Of a stretch of 64,000 nucleotides of DNA, positions 31,321-41,400 are shown in pieces. Under the pieces are notes generated by a model that was not told where the DNA came from, did not search any database, and worked only from the letters and a program-made list of their open reading frames with translations. Source of the stretch: Microbotryum silenes-acaulis (taxonomy: Eukaryota; Basidiomycota; Microbotryomycetes; Microbotryales; Microbotryaceae). Both the position numbers and the translations under genes were made by a program. Location: positions 744,001 to 808,000 of the forward strand of contig QPFY01000006.1 of NCBI GenBank assembly GCA_003665825.1. Direction: 5' to 3'. Each line of letters opens with the position of its first letter. Position 1 is the stretch's first letter.

Positions 31321-31643
31321 TGTAGACGCCTATATCTCTTGCGATATGTGATGTATCACTCTGGGGACGGCAGTATGATATATGTACAGGTCTATAGTAC
31401 TTCTGGCCGGGGAGATCAGGCGGACAATGCAGTAGTCTGGTGATGCGCACGGCTGGAGAGTCGCTCCGATGTCGAAAAAGTACGAGTAGGGTCAGCCGCA
31501 TGTGTTACATGTTCAGGTCCCACTGGCGGATCAATCGGACTTCAGATCAATCCCCATTGACACATCTACCAGACTTACACATCGGCTGCTCGCTACCGTG
31601 ACAACAGTTCCGAAGGGCCACAATTTCAGGCAGGCGTCCCCCT

Positions 31644-31847
31644 TCAGGCGATGATGCAGGGCAACGGATTACCGGCGTTATACGTGGGCCAGCGCTCCTC
31701 GTCGACAAGATTGCCAGTGTTGTCCTTCTCAGAGTGAGAGTAGGTGCTCGTGACGTTGACTTGAGACCCGCGCTCTTCGAGGCGGCTCGGGGCAGGCTGG
31801 GACTTGGCCGAGACGGCGAAAGGGGTGGACAATGCGATGGGGGCCAT
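31644..31847 (-). CDS. Candidate lipopeptide mating-pheromone precursor (CaaX)
   Basis: A 67-residue frame with ATG at 31847 in a good context (GCCATGG-like on the complementary strand) and stop at 31644-31646. It ends NPLPCIIA: Cys-Ile-Ile-Ala is a canonical CaaX box for farnesylation, followed directly by the stop. A Glu-Glu-Arg lies 14 residues before the Cys and could be the N-terminal processing point, which would leave a short peptide ending in Cys. Small precursor, polar pro-region and C-terminal CaaX are the hallmarks of basidiomycete pheromone precursors, which are usually linked to a STE3-type receptor at the mating-type locus; no receptor gene is seen in this window. A chance CaaX ending is the alternative. 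Confidence 0.6.
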   Translation of the reverse strand: MAPIALSTPFAVSAKSQPAPSRLEERGSQVNVTSTYSHSEKDNTGNLVDEERWPTYNAGNPLPCIIA

Positions 31848-32079
31848 GGTAGCGAAGTTGAGCGTTTGGGTAGATTCGGTGTTGTGAGGAAAGAGTGAAC
31901 TTATGTAGCGGGCGAGTGGTGAAGACGAGAACAAGAGCACTGCCCCGATCTCCTTCTGGTTTTGGCAGCGCACGCTAGCATTTTTATTCTTTCATTTGTT
32001 ATATTCACTGACGCAGGGAGGTGGGCGCGGAGCGCCCCCCGAGCCCTAGTTTGTTATATTGCAATAACAGTATAGTGAT

Positions 32080-32150
32080 ACCAATACCTAGAAAACTTTA
32101 GAAAAGTCGGAGGGAATGCAGTTAAGCACACTGGCTAGGCTAGGCCAGTA
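32080..32150 (-). repeat. Outer inverted repeat, right
   Basis: Partner of 25064-25140 in opposite orientation (GAAAAGTCGGAGGGAATGCA, then GTTAAGCACACTGGCTAGGC). It carries one extra CTAGG duplication compared with the left copy. Confidence 0.75.
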
Positions 32151-32262
32151 GTGTAGGACTCATCGATACACTAATGAGAATGAGAACTTTTCAGCTAGTC
32201 TACACAGCCAGCCTCACTTGTTATCTACATCCACAAAGAGGACAAGATAGGCGACCAAAAGA

Positions 32263-32400
32263 TGGGGCGCTGGCGGTGTCCAGGCCCAACTTTTGCCAAT
32301 TACAAGCGCGGGCACGCGCTTGAGGTGCGCTTGCGGCCCGCTTAGGCAATAACTGAAGTCCGCGAAGTTAAAAGAGGCGAGGGAAAAGTTGGCCGAAAGG
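32263..32400 (+). repeat. Diverged copy of the inner end of the 2-kb arms
   Basis: GGGGCGCTGGCGGTGTCCAG followed by GCCCAACTTTTGCCAATT, GCGCTTGAGG and GCGGCCCGCTTAGGCAAT matches 29066-29260 in the same order with many substitutions. It is an older relative of the element that forms the arms. Confidence 0.65.
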
Positions 32401-32810
32401 CGGGGATAAGCTCAACTAAGCCCTCCCTCTGGAAGGGGCTTACGAGTTATCGGCGCGCTTGGCCCAGTTGCCCTCCGAAATCTCAGGGCCATTTTGGGGT
32501 GGTTCTCTGTAACTTGGCAAGTAGGCGCATCCATGCAAAAGTGAAGAACCTTATTTTTCTCTATGCTCTAAAATTGACATACCCCAAGTGGCGAGAGCTT
32601 TCATAAGCTGTGGGTGGAGCTGCAGCGATCCGAAGTCTGCGATTTCGGTCGATCGGGCCCCAGATGGTCCGAGCGCATCGTGTAATTGGCGCTCTCATCA
32701 TCGGCGAGCCTGCTCCGTTCGGCCTGATCCCTTTCTGTAGGCTTCGCTGTTCTCCTCTTTTCACGATGATCCGTCGGCCACATTAAGCGCGACAATATCT
32801 AAAACCAAAA

Positions 32811-33167
32811 ATGAGTCGAACAAGCAGACGCCATACTTCATCAACTCGCCAGAACAACCGCCGCGAGGCGGATCTATTCGCTGAATTGCGTAGCCGCGAT
32901 CTCTCGCTATGTCAATACCTGTCGTGGTACTTCAGCCCATCCACACGGTTTGAAGGCGTTCAAACACACCGACCAAAGCTGTTCAACAGCAACTGGTCCA
33001 GCCTCAAGCGTGTACTTGATCTCATTCTACGACTTGCACGCGAGGATGGCGCAGAGTCAAGCAGCCGAATGACTGGATTGCCGAGCAGGTGGGCAACACT
33101 TCGTACTTTTCGAATTGATTCTCCGGATTCAATAAAGCTACTGAATACTTGCCTTATCCGCGTGTAG
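32811..33167 (+). CDS. Hypothetical protein fragment
   Basis: The ATG at 32811 opens 118 codons with a basic N-terminus and a helical region (DLFAELRSRDLSLCQYLSWYF). It resembles, by feel only, the first exon of fungal transposon genes. The stop is at 33165-33167 and no continuing exon was found before the oppositely oriented helicase remnant. Low confidence that it is expressed. Confidence 0.3.
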   Translation: MSRTSRRHTSSTRQNNRREADLFAELRSRDLSLCQYLSWYFSPSTRFEGVQTHRPKLFNSNWSSLKRVLDLILRLAREDGAESSSRMTGLPSRWATLRTFRIDSPDSIKLLNTCLIRV

Positions 33168-33219
33168 ACCGACTCAATCATCATTAAAGAGATGAAGCGA
33201 ACCAAATGCGCCTTCGCCG

Positions 33220-34776
33220 CTAGCCATGACTTGGCTCCCGAAGTCCTCGCATCCGATTACATCGACGCCCGGCTCGATGCAATCGCCGAAGACAGTTCTC
33301 AGTCGGTCCATAATTCAGGCCCCGAGTATATTGCCTGTACTCGAGTAGGAGTTTCTCGACAAACTCGTCTCGTTGTTGGGACTTCATACGCCACGGATTG
33401 TGCCCTCTCGTCTGTCGATTGACTGACTGCGTTGCGCGTTCATCAGCCGAGTCCTCCAAGTCGTCCTCGGCATTTTCGACCTGCGAGTTTTGTGTGGGTT
33501 GGCTCATCTTGTCTGCTTCGATGGTTGCCCCGTCGTAACTTGAAAACTCGTGGTAGCTTTCCTCTGTGGTGTACCTCAGGTGTTCGATGATGTACTTGGC
33601 GCTTTGAGGATCACATCGAGAACACTGGCAAGATCTGCTGGTGATGTTTCCTTGACGCTCCATTTCAGCAACGATGAGAGGATCGTCCGCCTTCAGCGGA
33701 AGCTCGCCTTGCCTGCATTTATCCATAGTACGAGGGATTATATTATCTATGGCCGTGCGTCCTGACGGGTTCAACTCACGTGTATAGGACGATGGCCAGA
33801 GCGTGCAAGCACGCCTTCGACTCGTAGAAAAAACGGATTGAGAGTTGGTTCTCAGTGAGTAGCTCGAGTCGTGGACGGTCGCCATGCATACCGGAAGTCG
33901 AGATCTCGTCTGGAATTGTGTCGTCTTGCTCCGGATTGCTCGCTGCGGACTTTTTACGTGCGTCCTTCCGAGGCTCCAAAAAAGTGATCCCAATTGACCG
34001 CTGCCCACTACGCCCTTCTCGACCCTTGCGCTGAATATTGTCCTCAACAGTGGTCCGACCGTATTAAGTCACAGTCCAAACACCAGGCCAATGTATCCCA
34101 AGACCCAGGGCAGATGTCAAACAGGAGGTCAACCGGCACATACAATCAGAATGAAGGAGATCGTGTGATTGGGGTCGTCCAACTGCCTGTACAGCTCGCC
34201 GTCTCTCCAGGTCTCCTCAGATACCACAACCGCTTTCTTTCCCTTTCGATTGAGATTGGCAGCCTGAAAGAAGCATGTGACTGCGGAAATCAGCACGGAT
34301 GTCGGTCCAGCAAGCCCAGTCGGCAGAAAAACTCACCTGATGATTGCTCAGTGCATTCAGTGGTGACGGCCCGGCGTCCATAAATGAGATACATTGCTTC
34401 GAAAATAACACTTTTGCCTGAACCTGTTGGCGCTGTGACGAACACAACGTCATATCGATCCCGGTTCCCAAATTGATCGAGTTCGAAAAGTGCAGCAATG
34501 GCCTCGATCTGCACAGGCCGGGGGGGTAGAGTCCTCGTCAAGACTTTCGCCCAGAGTAACTTTGATCTTCTTGCGTAATTCGCTGGAATCTTGTCGGTCC
34601 TCCTGAGTCAAACGTGGCCTCCAGTGACCGAGAACGGTTGTCGGTTTGGTTGAATGATTTGGTGCTGGGGTCGTAGGACTGGCCCTTGAAGCTGATCGCA
34701 AGGGAGACGCCCTGAACTCAATTGATGGATGTCGACGAGGCGGTCCCCTAACCGGCCTGGGTGTTTGTACCGACAT
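33220..34776 (-). pseudogene. RecQ-like DNA helicase remnant
   Basis: The ATG at 34776 starts a Pro/Arg/Ser-rich N-terminus. An extra C in a six-C run near 34530 shifts the frame before RPVQIEAIAALF and the Walker A motif APTGSGKS. An exon-like piece near 34250 (NLNRKGKKAVVV...) corresponds to motif Ia. The DEAH box and helicase motifs III-VI are missing, and the sequence resumes near 33960 with a RecQ-like C-terminal region containing a Cys cluster (CQCSRCD) and an acidic tail. ATP-dependent 3'-5' helicases of this kind often accompany fungal DNA transposons. The frameshift plus the missing core make this copy non-functional. Confidence 0.65.
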
Positions 34777-35493
34777 GGCTCATCATGAGAGGAGGTGCGA
34801 TGTTGAGTGGAGGAGGATGCGTGAGGCGCGGCCGGGCTTAAGTGACCTGGATCTATGCAGCCTTCGACGCGGACTGGACTACGACTGGTCCGTGCGCCGA
34901 TCTGCGTCTCGTTCGGAATCAGTTGATTCAAGCTGTTGTAGCGAGATGATCAAGCGTTCCTAGACTTCAAGCTTCGGTGAAGCCTCATCAATAATGATGA
35001 AGTAAAGATGTATCCATCCAGTTTTTAGATAGCACCAATATATGTCATGCTACAGCAAGGGGGCACTTTTCAGGGCCAAAATTTCGGAGGGCATCTGGGC
35101 CAAGCGCGCCGATAACTCACAAGCCTTCCCAAAGGGAGGGGCGTCGAGCTTAGTCCTCGCCTCAGGCGCATCCTCAGAGTTTGCCTCATGCAAATACCAA
35201 GAACTGAGAACCTTAGTCGTGCATTCTTTTATGTAGATGTAGATATCACCGCATGGCCGCCTCACGCCTCCTGGTGACCTCAAGGCGGCGAGGTGGATGA
35301 GGTCGGGCTCGGGTTCACACACCTCGCTTGACACGTTTCAAGAACCCCTGTGATGATGTGATTACAGTTGGGAACACTCTTGGGAACACTCATTGCAATG
35401 TTGAAACGATGCCGTGGTCATGTCATGCAAAACGGGAGAGCTACAACAAACAAATTCTGATGAAGAAAGGACAAAGGACAACGGTGCGGGCAG

Positions 35494-38200
35494 TCACGTG
35501 ACCATGCCGGGGAGATGCATGGGAAAAGGGAGGAAGTGCACAGGCCACGGAACAAGCAAGTGGGGAAACGAAAGGGGGCAGCGGGAGACGGAGCCTGTGG
35601 GCCTGGGCAACGACGACGTGGCGGCTTGTTTCTGCACACATCGAGTCAAGAGCAAACAGCGAAGCACCCGAGTCAGTGGACCGAGCATGGAAACGCGTCA
35701 AGTAACGGCCGGCCCCAAGCCTCCGCTGATGGCGACCCGTGCCTGCTCCAACCGTGTTCTCGCCTGAGGAGACGTACCTTCTCGACGCGACGATCGATCG
35801 CATGCTTGAGATCAATCTCATGCTCGGAGCGGATCTTGACGTAAAGCAGGGTTTGAATGCTAGCCTCACCCGCCGAACGAGCGGAGCGGAACCAGGCCAT
35901 GCCGGTGACGTCTGGTTCGAGCGGATTGGTCGACTGTAGTTGTTCGTCAAGTTCGTGTAGACGATCTTTATAAGCACTGAACTTGCCCATCCACAAGTAG
36001 CTGTACGACGCAAAGGGAAAGGAAAGGGGCAGGGAAACGATAGGGGTTGGATCAGCTGCAGTCGCATCCCATCTGCACGCGCGCTCGGCATTAATACCGC
36101 CCTTACATGTACCAGTCGAAGGCCCCCTTGCAGTCGAGCTGCGCGTTCGCAAGCTCTTCGATCACCTCTTTCTCGAGGAAGATCTCGAAGCCCTCGAGGA
36201 AAGTTTTGCCGTGGTAGGGGGATGAAACGTTCGACTTGGCCGGCAGGAATAGGTCATCATGAAAGTCGACCTGTGCGGCACACGAGGCGAGATTCACCCC
36301 CAGGGATCAGCGATGGTGAGGTCGGCAGCTGTTCGCCATCGGCAACATCGGCTCGTGAGCATAGATCTCACCAGAAGAGTCCCAAAGACGAGGTGCTCGC
36401 GCCAAATGGTCCTTTCGGTTCCGGTGAACCACTTTCTCACTGCGGTGAGGATTTTTGTCGTATTCATTCTTGACCTGCGGTGCGAAACACGTCAAGAAGA
36501 TGGGGAGGGTTAGCGAGGGTTGCGAGAGTGCCGCGGCGGGGAGACGAGCGATCAGGACGCGTGGAGCGCGATCGCAGAACGGGACAAAACGACGCACGAG
36601 CTTGGTGAAGTCATTGCGAACCTCAGTTAGTACCTTTACCAGGCACTCTTTAACGTCCCGGTTGTAGTTGGAGTTGGAGACGTTGCGGCGGATCACATTG
36701 GTTCGCTCCAGCGCCCACTGCGAGAGAAGCGGTCCTACTTCAGTGGTCAAGCGCCCGAATGGTCGCATCTGCATTGTCCCATCCGACTCGATTTACCTTG
36801 AGCGTCTTGTAAAAGACATCACCGTGTGTCGTGGTCCACCGCGGAGTAAAGATCAACAACTTGGTCACGGGGCGGGCGTCCGTCTGGATGGGCCACCTCG
36901 CATCGCACCTGCTCAGCTCCGACCGCACTGTACCAACCCCAGAACAGATCTGCTTAACTGCGCCTTACCCTGAGCCTGGCCTTTTCTTCGCTCGACATAC
37001 CACCCGAGCTCGTTCGGGCATCTTCTCCAGCCGAGTTTGCGAGCATGCCGCCCATGATGACTTCGAGGGCCATGCAAAATAGTTCGTCGACCATGGGTGA
37101 GTGGCGCAAGAGCTGCCTCGGGGACAAGATCAATGTCAGCGATAAAGGGCCACAATGGAGTGCACGTGTGAGCGGAGTTGGGACGGGGCATCAGAGGGTG
37201 GATCGTAGAGGAGAAAAGAAACGAGGCGGGGGTGAGAGGGGACTTCCAGCCAGGACTCACGGTCGAGAATAACACAAACTCATTGGTCGTCGGCAAGCCA
37301 CGGAGCGCCAGATCGCCTCGAACGCGTTCTTCTTCAGCGTCGTCGCGTTCGAAGCGGACACGCGGGCGGTTGGGCACTCGAGATGAAGATGACTCATGCT
37401 GAACCGCCCGGAGGAGGTCAGCCCGCGTCGTGGGCACCACAGTGTGGTGCGAGGCCAGTTGCAAAGCTATGTCACTCACCAACTCGTCATCCCGGTCCGG
37501 GCTGTTTGAGCGCGAAGAACGTTGCAAGTCGGAAGGGGGTGTAAGCGAACGCTCAGAGCGCTCAGAGCGGTCGGCCGCGGGAGGCTGGCTACCAATGGCG
37601 GTAGAGTCGGAACACGTCTGTAAGAGGCGGCGGAAGGGATGAAGACGCGAGGCCTTAGTATCACGCACGCCATTGAGCGACCGATCCGGCCACAGGAACG
37701 CACCCTGGGGCGCTTTTGTCCACGAGAGGTGTTAGCGGCGGCATCAGCGGCTGGAGCTGGGCTGGCGGTGGTCGAGAACGACACAGAGGTCCGAGTGGCG
37801 TGGGCATGACCACTATTACTTTCTGAGCCGGAGCGGATACGCTTAGTGGGCCCCTGTGGATCGACAATCAGGTCAGCTATCCCAGTCGCGAGGCAGTGCT
37901 GGCCAGAGTGTGGGTCGAACGGGCGGGTGCGGATGACGGGCGGGTGCGGGTGTGGGCGCGTGGAAGTCGGTGGAAGCTGAGGGAAAGGTGGGTTGGCGAT
38001 GCACAGGCAGAGCGTTGGTGGTGGCGGAAACGATCGAGGAAGACACACGTAGCATGAGTGAAATTGGCTCACCATAGTGTTCAGTAACGTGTCGATGTCG
38101 TTACTGTCTGAGCGGGGGGTGGTGTGAGCGACGAGGTGGGGGTCAGAAGCAGAAAGTTCACGACGCGCGCGCGCAGGAGGACTTGGGACTTTTTTTTCGC
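35494..38200 (-). CDS. Multi-exon accessory gene of the DNA transposon (unknown function)
   Basis: Coding-like exons follow each other with good splice sites. They include an exon with DSNDIDTLLNTM ending in ATG|GTGAGC near 38070, a Ser/Ala-rich exon near 37700-37860, one around 37260-37400 (RFERDDAEEERVRGDLALRG), one at about 37000-37095 (VDELFCMALEVIMGGMLANS) ending CTCAGG|GTAAGG, one at 36800-36935, one at 36650-36740, one at 36120-36250 (between GCACAG and CAT|GTAAGG), and one near 35790-36000 (YLWMGKFSAYKDRLHELDEQ) ending GAGAAG|GTACGT. The last exon may stop at 35494. No known domain is visible. The start codon is uncertain. It lies directly downstream of the transposase gene on the same strand. 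Confidence 0.5.
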
Positions 38201-38411
38201 GATCTCGGGCTGCCGCGTGAGGCGACTCTTCGAGACTTCGATAGCGGAAAGTGTTCAAGACAGGCCATGGTTTGACCTAATACTAGTACATGGGAACATA
38301 AGGGAGGAGGGGGGGGGGGGGTTGGTTGGTTGGTTACACTACAAGCAGCGAATCTCAACCACAACAGGGACTTTCAACCAACTTTAAGCGGGCAAGGCGG
38401 AACAGCTAAAA

Positions 38412-41400
38412 TCACCATCTCCCCTTCTTCCGAGGCCGAGACTGATTCGAACTCGGGGCGGATCGATTGGTTCTCGGGTTGGACCAAGACGCTTCATCAT
38501 CATCATCGTCGTCGTCGTCGTCGTCATCGTCACCGTCGCTGACTAGACTCGCCAACCGAAACGCGCGCTCGCTGGATCGCTGCTGCACGTCTCGCAGAGG
38601 GCGATGGTGAGCGGTTCCGCATGATTGAGCAGGAGAGTGCGATGAGCAGACCAAGGAAGGGGTACTCACGGAGAAGAAGGAGGATTGAGTCATAGTGTCC
38701 AGGTCGCCGATACCGAAGACGTCGAATGGATCGGGTCGCTGTTCAATGAGAGGGCAGCCAGTATCAGCGCCAGAGGAAAACCCGTTAACGACTCGTTCGC
38801 GATCTGAACGGACAGGAAAGCTTCCCAGCGATTCGTCTTCGGGAACCGCGGGCAGGGTCGTCTGCAATACAGAGAAGCGCAGTAAGCGTCCATCGGCTGG
38901 TGTGATCTGTAGGCTTGGCCAAATTGGCATTAATACGCACCCTCGCTCTGCCCTCCCGCGTCGCAGTTGTGCTTCCTTCGTTGCCGGTCGACGCCTTCCG
39001 TGAACGCTTCCGCCTCAGTCGGGGTCTTTGCCGCGACTCTGCACGAGGCGCTGGCCTCGATCTATCTTGGCCATTGTTGTTGTTGTTGTCGGGGTCGTTG
39101 TTGGCGTCGTTGCCGACTTGCGGAACGCCCTTGAGGGCCTGCAGAAGGCCCTCAAGCAACTCGTCGGTCGCTTGTGGTGGGATTGGTAAAGGAGCGAAGA
39201 GGTCGACGATATCGTACAACCGGTGATTAATCGTGCTGAGTAAGAAGTTCTTGTCGTCGTCGTGCACAACGCCCCGCGAAATGCGGCCGGTGTAGTGTCC
39301 TTCTCCGAAGATTGGCCGAACGCCCTCGCCCAGAGTGCACGGTCCAGAGCAATCGTGCTGAACGAGGGCCAACGCCAAGACAACCTGCCGAATGGGTGAA
39401 GGCCATCAGCGCGTCATAAGCAGCATCGTGGATCGAGTCTTTGTGCTCACCTCGATTGGCACAACCCCAATCTTCTCCGTGCGCTGCATCTTCAAAAACC
39501 CGGTGTCGCCCAGTTCCTCGCCCACGGCCGCGAAGGCGAGCACCACAAAGCTGAGCCCGAAGGGTGGGATCACTTCGGGCGGTGGGCCGTCCACGGTCCA
39601 GAGTTCGAGGATCTGCGCCACCCGGGGCTGACCGACGGGCATCGACTCTCTCGTCAGCAAGTGACACGGGCGCGCCACGACCCAATGCATGACGGGGACG
39701 TACCCTTTGATCTTGCGGACCAGCTTGAACGAAGCACCAATCTCGCGACCAACAATGATCCCCGTTGCGCAGCGTGACGAAGCGGCCTGGACGCAAGCTT
39801 GGCGTGGTTCCGAGTGCATCGAAAAGACTATGAAGCGCGGCACACGCCCGGGTGGCGTCGATCTTCTCCTTGGTCGTCAAAGCAGTCTTCGCGTTGCCCA
39901 GAGCCATCCCACTATGCACGTGTCGATTGTCGACCTTCGGATTTTTCAAATCGTCCAGCCGTAGTTCGCGTCGAAAGTCGCTCCCTTCCTGCGACGCGAA
40001 GAATTGCGAAACAGAGGGGCCGGCGGTGGCCTTGGCTCCATCAGCGCCTTCCCATCGGCCTCCCGCAGCGATGAAGACCAGGCGGTGTGCCTGGCTGTCT
40101 TGACGGGCAATGTCACGAGTGGGGGAGTGGCGGTTCGAATGCATGCAGTAGTCGCGAACAGTCTTGTTCGCTGACTCGGCGACGGACGAGTCGAACATCC
40201 TCGGCAGACCGAACCGCCGAATCGCCTCCTCGAGGTGCAGCAGGTAGTGATATTTGACCTTGCTGACCACGTGGGAGGCGTTTCGCTGCAAGGACAGTTG
40301 TACGAATCGAGTGGCGAGAACCTTGTACGTGTCGGCATAGGCTGCGAGGTCGTCGGTGTCAGTACGCATCGCATGTCGCGTGAGTTTGCCGAGGGCCATC
40401 CAGCACTCTGCTTCGGATTGGGAGAGCCACATGCGTTGCTGAAGAAAGTAGGCAACCAGGGGGAAAATCTGAGCGATGACCCTAAAGTCCTTGCCGACAC
40501 AGGATGCCGAAGCCCGGACGTAAAATTCGCCCTTAATTTGTTCGCCAAGGCCACAGCTCGATTGGGTCGCGAGCCAACTGATCAGCTCCTGCTTCTCGTC
40601 CGCACTTCGCTTCTTGGTAGTTGATACCCAAAGGTACTTGACCATTCCAAGGAGCAGTATATGCAGAAGATCAGGTGGTGTTGCGAGGTGAGGATCGTAG
40701 TCTGTGGGCGACGAAGTGCGAACGTCCCGACGGATGGGATTAGCGACAGGGCAGGAAAACTCGTTCAACGTCGCCCAGGGCTCACCGGGCACATCGAAAA
40801 AAGGGCCATGCATCGGTTCGTCGGCATCCTCCATTTGTACGATCAATGCCTCGACGGCCATACGTCCCCTCTCGTCGCTTTCCTGACGGACGTGGGCTTG
40901 TTGCTTCGGCGCCATCGCTCGGTACGCCCGAACCTCTGCCGAGATCTGCTCGGGGGGTGCGTCGTCTGGTGCCCAATAGCGCTGCTCGGCTTGGCAGGCA
41001 TGTTCGAGGCGCTCGATCACGTCGAGAGTAACCTTGTCACGCGTACCGGTGTCGCGCATATGATCATCAAGCTTAGTTTGGCCAAGGCCTTCCACATAAA
41101 AGCTTATAGCTTGGGTGCTCTGCGCTATCGTTCGCAAGCGAGAATTATGAAGATGTGACGCCTGCTCAAGCGGTGGTAAGGCTCTGATCGACGGACCAAG
41201 GAGACCAGACCAAGAAGTTGCTTGAGCAGGAGAGAGAGAAGCGCGGAGCCAGTTGGCTCGGGCAAGCGCGCGGCTGGGCCAGCCGCCTCTGTCAGGCGCA
41301 CGGACCCATCCCAGAAAAAGGGAGAGAGCTAAGGTGTGGAAAGGCAGGTCAAAATGGAGGCAAGACAAGACGGAGAAAAGGAGACATGATGCGAGAAGGA

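Noticed and set aside
31644..31973. Longer reading of the pheromone frame starting at 31973
   Set aside because: That start is not an ATG and the added residues do not look like a pro-peptide; the ATG at 31847 has the better context.
38480..38540. Separate gene or microsatellite of interest in the GTC/ATC repeat
   Set aside because: It encodes the Asp run at the C-terminus of the transposase gene; simple codon expansion explains it.
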